DNA from: Candidatus Poribacteria bacterium
GTDB taxonomy: Bacteria; Poribacteria; WGA-4E; WGA-3G
Assembly: GCA_028820635.1 (NCBI GenBank)
Contig: JAPPIG010000042.1
Coordinates: 180,344 to 244,343 of the forward strand
Direction of reading: 5' to 3'
Length of the DNA stretch: 64,000 bases
Below the pieces are notes generated by a model that made no database searches, was not told where the DNA came from, and worked only from the letters and a program-made list of their open reading frames with translations. The position numbers and the translations under genes were made by a program. Below, piece after piece: positions 9,204 to 17,836 of this stretch; within the stretch, counting starts at the first letter, position 1; the number at the start of each line of letters is the position of its first letter.

Positions 9204-9680
9204 CTAAGAGCCAGGTTTAAAAAATGTTACTAAGCATCCACCAGCCGCTGCAAGCAAAATCCCAAGTACAAATTGCCAGCGGATAGCACCCCAACCCCCT
9301 TCAGGTGGATGTGACAGCGTCGCAACGATAGCATTCACAATTGGTGCTCCCGCAAAGACAATAGACATAACTACCGCTGGTCTGCCTTTCGCACCGAATG
9401 CAAGCAACACACCAAAAGCACCGACAGCACCGACGACCCCCGCAAGAAAAGACCAAGATACCCCCTTCCCTGTGAAAGACCATTCTGCGCCATTTACCAT
9501 AAGCATTACTGCAGAACCGATCACGGCTACCAAAAGATACGCAAGACCGACAAAGAGAAATGCTTTATAACGTCCATGCACAGCATCAGCCATAGACAAT
9601 TGACCTTTATGAAGAAAAACTCCGTAGAGTCCCCAGGATGCTACGGTCATCACAACGAAAATTATCCACGTTTTTACCAT
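9204..9680 (-). CDS. Small EamA/DMT-like membrane protein
   Basis: This 158-residue protein has five hydrophobic helices (about 4-22, 43-63, 74-95, 101-122 and 135-155). The N-terminus (MVKTWIIFVVMTVASWGLYG) and the glycine-rich fourth and fifth segments resemble half of a drug/metabolite transporter of the EamA type. A full transporter would need dimerisation. An AAAGGAG site sits 6 bases before the ATG. The substrate is unknown. Confidence 0.65.
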   Translation of the reverse strand: MVKTWIIFVVMTVASWGLYGVFLHKGQLSMADAVHGRYKAFLFVGLAYLLVAVIGSAVMLMVNGAEWSFTGKGVSWSFLAGVVGAVGAFGVLLAFGAKGRPAVVMSIVFAGAPIVNAIVATLSHPPEGGWGAIRWQFVLGILLAAAGGCLVTFFKPGS

Positions 9681-9710
9681 TATTATCTCCTTTCATCAGC
9701 AGAAATTCTT

Positions 9711-9867
9711 ATACCATTTCTAATTGACAAAGTATCATTCCGATTTTGAGTTTCTTTGTAGGAGCGACCTCCTGATCGCGACCGGGAGGTCGCTCCTACA
9801 GAAGAGGGTGTTGCATTCGGACTACCGATTAATGAAATAATGTAATATCATTATTTAGAAATGGTAT
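9711..9867. mobile_element. MITE-like element, copy 1 (157 bp)
   Basis: This 157-bp non-coding element is bounded by perfect 13-bp terminal inverted repeats (ATACCATTTCTAA and TTAGAAATGGTAT). Its centre holds the palindrome GTAGGAGCGACCTCC...GGAGGTCGCTCCTAC. A near-identical copy of the same length lies at 40402-40558 in the opposite orientation. It encodes no protein, so if mobile it moves with a transposase acting in trans. Confidence 0.72.
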
Positions 9868-9890
9868 TACAGTAAATCTATAAATATGTA

Positions 9891-9981
9891 ATACCAAATT
9901 AACAGGATTCATCTTGTTTTATTAGGATCGGGTGCGGTTAGGAAACCGCACCTACCGAGACGAATCGAGTTAATTTGGTAT
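9891..9981. mobile_element. Second MITE-like element (91 bp)
   Basis: Terminal inverted repeats of 13 bp (ATACCAAATTAAC and GTTAATTTGGTAT) enclose a core hairpin with GGTGCGGTT and AACCGCACC halves. The ends share ATACCA with the 157-bp family but then diverge. It lies only 23 bases beyond that element. Confidence 0.6.
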
Positions 9982-9984
9982 AAA

Positions 9985-10380
9985 CACCTCTTCGTAGGTG
10001 CGGTTTTATAACCGCATCATAAAGGACAATTTAGTGAGGAGCGTTAGTGCATCTCATACACTTGTCGCCCCGCTGGGGCTTTGTTATTGACGGGATCAAC
10101 GTTTACTATACACCTATCGCCTCTCCGAGGCTTAGCAAAGCATATCTCAGTACCAGCGGTGCGGAAGGTGTATAGGACCTGATACAACAAAGACCCAAGC
10201 ACCAGCGGTGCGAAATGTGTACAGCGCAATATCGGTTTACAAAACCCTCCTACAAGAGACATGATCTTAAATTGATGTTTATGGTGCGGTTTTATAACCG
10301 CACCAATTCTCCAACATTGCTTCTACTCAGTTCACGTAATTTAACTATGAAAAACAAGAAAACGCTTGGCATATAGGACA
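9985..10380. repeat. Gene-free stretch with degenerate repeats
   Basis: There is no credible gene. The stretch contains two GGTGCGGTT-type half or full palindromes (near 9990 and 10280-10302). It also contains a GC-rich palindrome around 10065-10080 (GCCCCGCTGGGGC) and two related units starting ACCAGCGGTGCG near 10152 and 10191. ORFs here are built from repeats. Confidence 0.55.
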
Positions 10381-10382
10381 AG

Positions 10383-11672
10383 CTAAAGATACTTTTCAAA
10401 CACTTTCATAAGCTGCTGTGCCGTAATAACGTCACTGAATTTCTGATGCACATTAGACTTCCCGACTATTCCTAATTGCTTCCGTTTTGATGGGTCTCGA
10501 AATAGTTGAAATATGCCTTCAGCGAGTGCCTCTGAAGATTCAGGTTCTACCAAGAGTCCCCCTTCGGTTGCCTTAACCATCTCTGGAAATGATCCGTGTT
10601 GTGGTTGAACGACTGGCACTCCATTCGCAAGTGCTTCCAAGATAGATAAACCTTTTGATTCACGGTAAACTGTCGGAACAGAGAAAACATGTAGACGATT
10701 CAAAAAATCTATCTTTTGTGAACGCGTCACTTCTCCGTAATGCACAAAACTATCTTGCAATCCCCAAGCATGAATTTGATTAACTAACTCCTCAAAATAC
10801 GGTTCATCTTTTTTGCCGAGATACCCCGCGACATGCAGTTCTATGTTATTCGCCCCCAACTCTTTTGTCAGGGTGTAGAATGCGCTGACTAAGAGGTGTA
10901 ATCCTTTTTCAGGACAAATGCGTGCTAAATAGCCAATTTTAAGGGGTGGAGGTCCTGCTTTCTCAACCAAATTTCCGTGTCCATCCAAGTTCAAACCGAG
11001 TGGCACGACATCAATTTTATCAACAGGTACTTTTAGATATTCCTCTGCCATAAATTGTGCATAGTAGTTACAGGGTGCTACAAATCCATCAACATCTGCG
11101 GCACGTTCTGCAAGCAAGCTTAAAGCCTTAGTTTTGTAGGGATCAATCAAATCACGAAGAAAGATATCTTCACCTTGAAGTCCACACACAACCGGCACAT
11201 CTAAGGCATTTTTAATTTCTCTTGTAAAACCTACAAACATAGAGTTAGTCAAATAGATGATGTCCGGTTTATCGTCTTCCTGAAGCCATTTGACCAATTT
11301 TTCCAACTCTTTCCTTTGATACCCTTGTTCAGCACTGAGCATAGATACCGTCAACATACCCAAATCTCGTGCATCTGTAGAAGCACTGAATCGCGACAAT
11401 CCGTTTAATAATGATGAATTATCAAGAAGTTTATCAAATATCCATGGTGTATGCCGAAAGAAAGATAGTTTTTGTTGAAGGTATACGTTAATTCCCCCAA
11501 AAAAGACGCGATTCAAACTTACGTTCACTTCATCTGTTCGAGTAGGCGTATAAGTCGGAATCAATGAAACGTTATGTCCCTGTTTCTGTAGCACCGTTGC
11601 TACAGTATTGTCATGGATGCAGGTACCACAATACATACCTGCAGCGCCTGCTGTGATATAAGCAACTTTCAT
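10383..11672 (-). CDS. Glycosyltransferase family 4 (GT-B fold)
   Basis: A 429-residue retaining glycosyltransferase of the GT4 type. The N-terminal Rossmann half begins MKVAYITAGAAGMYCGTC. The C-terminal donor-binding half carries KIGYLARICPEKGLHLLV near residue 245 and the family signature SKGLSILEALANGVPVVQP near residue 340, with the Glu-x7-Glu pattern that contacts the nucleotide-sugar. Enzymes of this family build lipopolysaccharide, capsule or glycolipid. The start has only a weak purine stretch. It lies 54 bases after the sodium symporter gene on the same strand and could be the last gene of that unit. The acceptor is unknown. Confidence 0.88.
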   Translation of the reverse strand: MKVAYITAGAAGMYCGTCIHDNTVATVLQKQGHNVSLIPTYTPTRTDEVNVSLNRVFFGGINVYLQQKLSFFRHTPWIFDKLLDNSSLLNGLSRFSASTDARDLGMLTVSMLSAEQGYQRKELEKLVKWLQEDDKPDIIYLTNSMFVGFTREIKNALDVPVVCGLQGEDIFLRDLIDPYKTKALSLLAERAADVDGFVAPCNYYAQFMAEEYLKVPVDKIDVVPLGLNLDGHGNLVEKAGPPPLKIGYLARICPEKGLHLLVSAFYTLTKELGANNIELHVAGYLGKKDEPYFEELVNQIHAWGLQDSFVHYGEVTRSQKIDFLNRLHVFSVPTVYRESKGLSILEALANGVPVVQPQHGSFPEMVKATEGGLLVEPESSEALAEGIFQLFRDPSKRKQLGIVGKSNVHQKFSDVITAQQLMKVFEKYL

Positions 11673-11726
11673 CTTTTAACTTTTCAACAAGTTCAATAAA
11701 TGTTAACTTGCAAATCTCCCCTAAAG

Positions 11727-13190
11727 TTATCCATTACTGAAATACCTTTTAATAGTTTCTGATGATGGCGGTTTTGTAAATAAAGAAACAATTATCAAGG
11801 TCAATGAAGATACAAGGATAATTACTGCTACAGGCATAATTCCTGTTCCACCAACAGTATATCCGGGTGTTTTCCAATTGTTGAGAAAGAAATATAACCA
11901 TAATAGTATTACACTAATGATGGATGCAAGAACACCATACTTTGTGCTACGTTTCCAAAACAGTGCTGCAACTACTATCGGAAATAGTCCAGAAAAACCT
12001 GTGAAAGACCAAATTGCGAGCTTAAAAATACTCGGTGTAGCAATTAGAGAAATGATATAGGTAATGCATAGGACACAAACCACAAATAATCGTCCAAACC
12101 AAACCTGTTGATTTTCTGACATCTGTTCTCGTCCATGTTTTCTAAGGTAAGGACGAATGATGTCGTGTGTAAACATGCTTCCAAGAGAAAGTGATTGCGA
12201 ATCTAATGAAGACATGATTGCTGCAAACACACCCGCTGCTAAAAAGCCTGATAGAATACCTGGGGCGTATTCACGAATCATCTGAATTAGCACATTGTTA
12301 ACTTGTGGTCCTTCTAAACTCGGAAACCCCACATTGCCCAATATCCCAAGAAGCACACTTGGAATCCAAACAATTGCGATACAAATCGGATAGAAAATAA
12401 TTGGATAGCGAAACGTGCTAACATCTTTTGCGGTCAGGCAATGCGAGAAAATATGCGGAAACATGCCAACAGAAAGTGGAATACAAGTGTATGTCAAAAG
12501 TTCTAACGGTTTAATGTGGTTAGCCTGCATCAACAAATTTGTATCGACTTTAGAAAGCGCGTTGGAAAATCCTCCCATACGATGTATGATTACTACAAAG
12601 GCAATTCCTCCGAGTGTCATGAAAACAAGCGTTTGAAACGTATTAACCCATGCAGTGCCACGCATTCCGCTATAGGTTACGTAACACAAAACAACTGCAC
12701 ACACCAACAATCCACCTAACCACTCTGGAATCGTGTCCTCTGTAATTGTTGCTAATGTTCCACCCCCTCCCATTACCCCGATAAGCAGATAAGGGATAAG
12801 AAGCAGTACGAGGACGGTAAAAAGAAGTAAACCTACCCCATACGATTCCCACCGGTCGCGGAAGTATTGTACCTGAGTCATATATCCAAAACGTTTCCCA
12901 AGCTTCCATAAACGGGTTCCAATAAAGAAGAACACACATGGCACAATAATTGCTGAAGAAGATGCCATCAGTGCAAAAACGCCAATACCTCTGTGGTAAG
13001 CCTCCCCAGAAGCGCCGAGGATAGAAAACGCTGTCATGTTTGTGCCGAAAAGCGTCATCAATAACACAAACCAATTTATGTTACGGCTTGCCACAAAATA
13101 GTCTTCGCCAGTTTTTTGGAAAAACTTATGACTTAGAATACCTATGCTCAGCACCAAAGCCAAATAGATAATGATGACCGCAAGGATCAT
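11727..13190 (-). CDS. Sodium:solute symporter (SSS family)
   Basis: A 487-residue, 12-13 helix symporter of the SSS/PanF-like family. The N-terminus (MILAVIIIYLALVLSIGILS, then DYFVASRNINWFVLL) is typical, with TGEDYFVASR forming the first loop. The open frame runs further upstream, but the ATG at 13190 has GGAGGGAAAA directly in front and overlaps the stop of the DUF3311 gene as ATGA, so it is the likely start. The SSS plus DUF3311 pairing is recurrent in bacteria, with the small protein regarded as an accessory subunit. The solute cannot be named. Confidence 0.88.
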   Translation of the reverse strand: MILAVIIIYLALVLSIGILSHKFFQKTGEDYFVASRNINWFVLLMTLFGTNMTAFSILGASGEAYHRGIGVFALMASSSAIIVPCVFFFIGTRLWKLGKRFGYMTQVQYFRDRWESYGVGLLLFTVLVLLLIPYLLIGVMGGGGTLATITEDTIPEWLGGLLVCAVVLCYVTYSGMRGTAWVNTFQTLVFMTLGGIAFVVIIHRMGGFSNALSKVDTNLLMQANHIKPLELLTYTCIPLSVGMFPHIFSHCLTAKDVSTFRYPIIFYPICIAIVWIPSVLLGILGNVGFPSLEGPQVNNVLIQMIREYAPGILSGFLAAGVFAAIMSSLDSQSLSLGSMFTHDIIRPYLRKHGREQMSENQQVWFGRLFVVCVLCITYIISLIATPSIFKLAIWSFTGFSGLFPIVVAALFWKRSTKYGVLASIISVILLWLYFFLNNWKTPGYTVGGTGIMPVAVIILVSSLTLIIVSLFTKPPSSETIKRYFSNG

Positions 13191-13381
13191 TTTTCCCTCC
13201 ATACAAATTTGACTATAAAGAACATAAGCAGAGATGCCGCAAGGCAAAACACAATGTGATATAGCAAGCCTACTGGTAGTCCTAAAACAAGTTGAGGTGT
13301 CCCCCATAACCAAAAATCGTTGTGGAGAATGAATAGCAACACCAGCAAACTGTAAAGAACCCACCTAAGTGTAGATTTCAT
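13187..13381 (-). CDS. DUF3311-family small membrane protein
   Basis: A 64-residue protein with two transmembrane helices (about 5-22 and 38-58) and the conserved pair LHNDFWLW and GLPVGLLYHI. These mark the DUF3311 family found directly upstream of SSS transporters. An AAGGGAAAG site lies 7 bases before the ATG. The gene overlaps its neighbours at both ends: 17 bases with the TRAP permease and 4 bases (ATGA) with the symporter. Translational coupling is therefore expected. The function is unknown beyond association with the symporter. Confidence 0.85.
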   Translation of the reverse strand: MKSTLRWVLYSLLVLLFILHNDFWLWGTPQLVLGLPVGLLYHIVFCLAASLLMFFIVKFVWREK

Positions 13382-15335
13382 GGTTTAACTTTCCCTTACG
13401 CCAATTATAGTAAAAGATAAGAGTACCCGCAACTATTGCTATGACATGGATCCAAATGAACCCTATTTCTGTAGGTGCAAAAAAGAGGATTGCTGCCGTA
13501 ATAAACATTATTCCGCGCTCCCATAAAGATATTTCCTTGAAGGCGTACCCTGCTATACTTGCTGCAAGAATCACTGTCCCAACTAATGTAAATGACAGAT
13601 TAATTATAAAAGCCCATAATTCTGGACTACCACCATCAATGTTGAGCCACAGAAGTTCGGGACGTAGCACAAAGGCATAGGGTAACGCAAAGCCTACGAG
13701 TGCAAAACGAAAAGCAGCGAATGCTGTTTGCATTATGCTGGCATTGGCAATTGCCGCAGCGGTATAGGCAGCTAAAGCTACTGGAGGTGTGACCATTGAC
13801 ATCATTCCAAAATAAAAAATGAAAAAGTGTGCTGCAAGTAGAACCACTCCTAAATCTACAAGCACTGGTCCTACCATAATCGCTACCAGTAGATAACAAA
13901 CTGAGGACGGAAGGCCCATCCCCAATATAATTGTGGAGACCATCAACAAAAAAAGTGCAAATATCAGATTGGTTTCCGCGAGTGACAACAAGGCTGATGC
14001 CATTTCGGAACCTACGCCTGTCAGGTCAACTACCCCCAAGATGATTCCAACACAAGCAGCGGCAGCTATCAGTGACACACCGCTATGTGCAGCGTTTTCC
14101 ATGGATTTCAAAATTCCAGAAATACCGACACGGGTTTTGGCGTGAAACAGACTTACAATCAATATGGCGAGAAGACTCCAACTGACAGCGCGAAACGGCG
14201 TAGAACCCATCAATAGAAACAAAATTAAAGTAATAAACGCGGCGAAGAAAACCACACCCTGCATCTTTGAAAGTTTTTCTATAGGTGGGTCATCTTGGAC
14301 AGTGTCTTCATCTGTGGCTGTACCTTGTGGAGAATGATCCACTACTGTGTTGCTGATTCGTTTGGCATAAAAATGAACGATGAGTAACAGCGCGGTATAG
14401 TAGAGAATCGCAGGAAGCAAGGCTGCTTTGATTATTTCAAGATAAGTAACAGATGGCTCCACAATTTCTAACATCATGTAAGCTGCTGCACCCATGATTG
14501 GTGGTACTAATGCACCGCCTGAACTTGCGGCAGCTTCGATCCCGCCTGCAATAGTTGGTTGAAAACCTACACTCCGCATCAACGGGATCGTAAATGTGCC
14601 GGTTGTTGCTGTGTTTGCAACTGCTGACCCAGAAAGTGAACCCATCAGACCGCTTCCAATCACTGCCACTTTTGCTGGACTACCGACGCTTTTGCCAAAA
14701 ATACGTCTGGTTAACTTTAAAATATAGGCTGTAGCCCCTGTCCTTTCAAGAAAAGTGCCAAACAAGACAAACAGAAACACATAAATGAACATTACGCGAA
14801 GGGCAATACCGAATACACCGCCATGCAAGTACGTTTTACTTATAATCCGTTGTAAGGCATACCCGCGATGTTGAAATAACCATTTAGGCATGAACTGACC
14901 AAAACTTGCATAGAGGAGGAAAGCAATAGCGAGAAGTGGCAATGTTATCCCAATTGAGCGGCGGGCAGCTTCAAGAATTAAAATGAGACCGAACCCACCG
15001 ATGAAGTAGTCCAACATGTGTTCTGCGGAAGCACGTTCTCCGAGAAATACGCCGTTCAACCAAAGTTTTTCAAAAATGGGTTCTGTTTGGATTGCAATAT
15101 AACCGAAACAGATAATTACACTGCCTACGAGCACGAAATCAAGTATTTGACAAAATCGGTTTTCAGCAAAACGGGAATGAAGTGGATACTTCAAGAATAC
15201 GACTATTAATCCCAACATTGCGAAAATCGCTAACTGAGATTGAGGTTTTAGAAATGGATAGTTGACTTCGGCTAAGATAAAGAGGCTCAGCAGGACTGCA
15301 ACTGGAAGAATAAGGGTCTGTTTTATCTGTTTCAA
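13365..15335 (-). CDS. TRAP transporter fused 4TM/12TM permease (TAXI type)
   Basis: At 656 residues, this is the fused DctQ-DctM permease typical of TAXI-TRAP systems. The N-terminal quarter has the small-subunit helices, and the remainder the large DctM subunit with VAVIGSGLMGSLSGSAVANT and GSALVPPIMG-like segments. The open frame starts with TTG at 15335, with only a weak ribosome site, so the true start could be a few codons downstream. Such transporters import carboxylates driven by sodium, using a periplasmic TAXI protein. No binding protein adjoins it; a TAXI lipoprotein gene exists at 44373-45404. Downstream it overlaps the DUF3311 gene. Confidence 0.88.
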   Translation of the reverse strand: MKQIKQTLILPVAVLLSLFILAEVNYPFLKPQSQLAIFAMLGLIVVFLKYPLHSRFAENRFCQILDFVLVGSVIICFGYIAIQTEPIFEKLWLNGVFLGERASAEHMLDYFIGGFGLILILEAARRSIGITLPLLAIAFLLYASFGQFMPKWLFQHRGYALQRIISKTYLHGGVFGIALRVMFIYVFLFVLFGTFLERTGATAYILKLTRRIFGKSVGSPAKVAVIGSGLMGSLSGSAVANTATTGTFTIPLMRSVGFQPTIAGGIEAAASSGGALVPPIMGAAAYMMLEIVEPSVTYLEIIKAALLPAILYYTALLLIVHFYAKRISNTVVDHSPQGTATDEDTVQDDPPIEKLSKMQGVVFFAAFITLILFLLMGSTPFRAVSWSLLAILIVSLFHAKTRVGISGILKSMENAAHSGVSLIAAAACVGIILGVVDLTGVGSEMASALLSLAETNLIFALFLLMVSTIILGMGLPSSVCYLLVAIMVGPVLVDLGVVLLAAHFFIFYFGMMSMVTPPVALAAYTAAAIANASIMQTAFAAFRFALVGFALPYAFVLRPELLWLNIDGGSPELWAFIINLSFTLVGTVILAASIAGYAFKEISLWERGIMFITAAILFFAPTEIGFIWIHVIAIVAGTLIFYYNWRKGKLNHEIYT

Positions 15336-15820
15336 AAGATTAAGCGAACCTGCCCTTTCGCTGACGCATTTCGTTATCGCAAGGTTAACACAAAACGCTT
15401 GTAGGACTGACTGTTGGCGCTATCACGCCTACTTTCTATGCTGGACTTGTTTTATAGTTTAACAAATAATAGGAGGGGTGTCAAATAAAATGTAGGTTAG
15501 AGGTGTATAAATATCTGACATTAACCACGTCATCTTTCGTGTTGGAGGGCTTTGTAAACCCGATTTATTACCCAAAGGTAGGCGGGGAATGCCTAAATGG
15601 CATTCATACCCGGGGAACGCCTATAGGCGTTCATACCGTTGATTTCTTGATTTGGCGTTTTGTAAAAGCGCCGTTTATAGCGTCTGATGTCTGGACTCGG
15701 CGCGTTTACAAAACGCGCCTACCGGGCATGCGCCCGCTAAATTGACGCCTATAGTGCGGTTGGGAAACCGCACCTACCAAAGTGTAAAAGTAATTATAGA
15801 TTTAACTATAAGCAGAGTAT
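15336..15820. repeat. Gene-free stretch with several palindromes
   Basis: No gene is seen. At 15583-15653 lies a 71-bp dispersed repeat (halves GGCATTCATACC and GGCGTTCATACC) with a near-identical inverted copy at 52201-52271. At 15699-15719 there is a hairpin GGCGCGTTT / AAACGCGCC. At 15754-15773 there is a hairpin GTGCGGTT / AACCGCAC. The apparent ORF on the plus strand here is composed of these repeats. Confidence 0.65.
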
Positions 15821-16834
15821 CTAACTTGTTCTGGATGTGCCTTTGAACACAGCATATAGATACCAAAATGCAGGCACTAACATAACACCACCTATGATAA
15901 CCACAATTAACACAGGTCGCAGCACAGAGTCCGGTGCAGCAGTGTTTGAAAAGGTGAGATTTGGGGCAACAATGTAGGGAAACTGTGCCAATCCCCAACC
16001 GAAAATAATCAATACGACCTGTATCGGAACGAGCACACGGGCAAGTTGAAAGTAACGCCGCCAAATCGACCAGATCGCACAAACTGCAACAGCACCGGTT
16101 AAGATATGAAATGGTATTGACCAAACGCTATTGCCCAGTCCTTGTCGGATTGAAGGTGCACCTTTGGCAGATAAAAGAAAGCTGATTCCTGCCATTGCAC
16201 CTACACTGACTGCTGCGATGAGTGCACGTACTCGAAAATCCTTCTGCAATTCTGAATTGTCAGTTTCGAGAGTAAGGTAAACGGCAGCGAGCAATGCACA
16301 GAGCGTCAAGGTGAAAAAGCCGATTGCGAACGGAAAGGGGGCAAACCACGATGAGAAAAAATCGGTGTCTACGGTGCCGGTTTCTACATCCACATGAATT
16401 GTTCCTGATGCTACCGCCCCTAAGGTAACACCTAACATAATAGGCGTTATAATACTTGCAATTGCGAATACACGACTCCATCTAAGGTGTGTTTTGTCAG
16501 ATTGATCGTCGTAGGTACGGAAGACAAAGGCAGTGCCGCGAAGTACAATTCCGATGAGCATTAAGGTGAGTGGAATGTGCAGAGCTGTGCCGATTGTTGC
16601 AAATGCCACTGGAAACGCGACAAAGAGTAGAACAACAATGACAATCAACCAGACGTGATTTGCCTCCCAGATTGGCGCGAGTGCATTTGTGATAAGGTTA
16701 CGTTGTGTTTTTGCCCTGCTACCAGTCGCAAATAGATCCCAGACACCGCCGCCAAAGTCAGCACCACCTGTCAGCATGTAGATAATCAGTGAGATTAACA
16801 TCACACCTGCAATCCAGATTTCAAGATTCAACAT
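15821..16834 (-). CDS. cydB: Cytochrome bd oxidase subunit II
   Basis: This is the second core subunit of the bd-type quinol oxidase, a proton-motive terminal oxidase with high oxygen affinity. It has nine or so helices. The N-terminal signature YMLTGGADFGGGVWDLFA lies at about residues 19-36, followed by APIWEANHVWLIVIVVLLFVAFP around 55. The frame is open upstream, but the ATG at 16834 gives the standard CydB N-terminus and has a GGAG/AAGG purine run before it. At 337 residues it is slightly short for the family. It is separated from cydA by a methyltransferase gene on the same strand. Confidence 0.93.
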   Translation of the reverse strand: MLNLEIWIAGVMLISLIIYMLTGGADFGGGVWDLFATGSRAKTQRNLITNALAPIWEANHVWLIVIVVLLFVAFPVAFATIGTALHIPLTLMLIGIVLRGTAFVFRTYDDQSDKTHLRWSRVFAIASIITPIMLGVTLGAVASGTIHVDVETGTVDTDFFSSWFAPFPFAIGFFTLTLCALLAAVYLTLETDNSELQKDFRVRALIAAVSVGAMAGISFLLSAKGAPSIRQGLGNSVWSIPFHILTGAVAVCAIWSIWRRYFQLARVLVPIQVVLIIFGWGLAQFPYIVAPNLTFSNTAAPDSVLRPVLIVVIIGGVMLVPAFWYLYAVFKGTSRTS

Positions 16835-16969
16835 TAGACCTTGCTCCACATGACAGGAAGTACTTTGCAAGATTCAACTTCAATCAGTTCATCGCAGCAA
16901 TCTATTCAACTATCCCTGTCTTTAGACGTAGGATTGTAAACAGATTCGTGAATTCCGTAAATGGAATTT

Positions 16970-17773
16970 TTAGCTAACCCGACCTATGTACAAGATGTGC
17001 GCTGCCATGTCTACTACGGCGGGCTCTGTTGCTGTTTCCAAGACTAACTCGACCCAACGTTCCCACTTTGTTGGTTCTTCTGCCACCGTGTTCGTCGCTG
17101 CAGATAATCCTGTTGAAAGCCCTTCACAACCGACCATTTCCAGTGTGGTTAATCCACAAGATTCAGCGAGTTGCTGAAGTTCGCAAGACCGAAAAAAATG
17201 CCATAAGCTATCTTGAACGAGGTTATTGCCTTTTCCTTCTTTTATTAATTCCCAGTACTTGGGTATTATCAGTTCCTCACTCACACGACTGAGAACGGTC
17301 CGCAGCATTGCCAGATAACCCATAACACTAATGCTTACGATCGCCCCAGATTTAGCGACCCGAACCAATTCTGAAGTTGCTTGGACCCGCTCGGCTTCAT
17401 CACTGATATGTGTTAACGGACCCCCGAGGCACAGCACCGCATCAAAGTCATTTGTATTAAAACGCGAAAGATCTCTTATATCTCCGACAACGGACGCTTT
17501 TAGTCGACTCGCAACGGGTTTCGGTTCTAATTTGATTTTTTCTTCAGCAAAAGCCGTATAAGTTGCGTTAATATCCAAGAGAACCACATCATAGCCTGCT
17601 CGACAAAGTTCGAGAGTATAACGCCCTGGTCCGCCACCCGCGTCTAAAATCCTACCTGTCTCAGGCAGGTGTTTCCGAAGGTGGTGCATTGTCAGCAAAA
17701 ACTCCAGTGAGTTATAAGCATCCTTCACCAACCGATTCCATTCTCCGATTTCAACTTCATTTTCTTGCAGCAT
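16970..17773 (-). CDS. Class I SAM-dependent methyltransferase
   Basis: A 267-residue methyltransferase of the Rossmann type. Motif I is RILDAGGGPGRYTLELCRAG at about residues 37-56, followed by the acidic end of strand 2 (VVLLDIN) and motif IV (FDAVLCLGGPL) near 110. This class methylates small molecules, quinones, lipids or proteins, and the substrate cannot be read from sequence. A GGAG site lies about 11 bases before the ATG. It is unusual in sitting between cydA and cydB on the same strand. Confidence 0.85.
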   Translation of the reverse strand: MLQENEVEIGEWNRLVKDAYNSLEFLLTMHHLRKHLPETGRILDAGGGPGRYTLELCRAGYDVVLLDINATYTAFAEEKIKLEPKPVASRLKASVVGDIRDLSRFNTNDFDAVLCLGGPLTHISDEAERVQATSELVRVAKSGAIVSISVMGYLAMLRTVLSRVSEELIIPKYWELIKEGKGNNLVQDSLWHFFRSCELQQLAESCGLTTLEMVGCEGLSTGLSAATNTVAEEPTKWERWVELVLETATEPAVVDMAAHILYIGRVS

Positions 17774-17836
17774 TAATTCTATCTCCGAGGCATCAATGTT
17801 TAGTAACCAAGTTCAGTAAATTGGTAACGGTCATGG

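Noticed and set aside
10044..10262. Minus-strand ORF of 72 codons
   Set aside because: It consists of degenerate repeats, has odd composition and no ribosome site.
15503..15745. Plus-strand ORF of 80 codons
   Set aside because: It reads through the 71-bp dispersed repeat and hairpins; not a gene.
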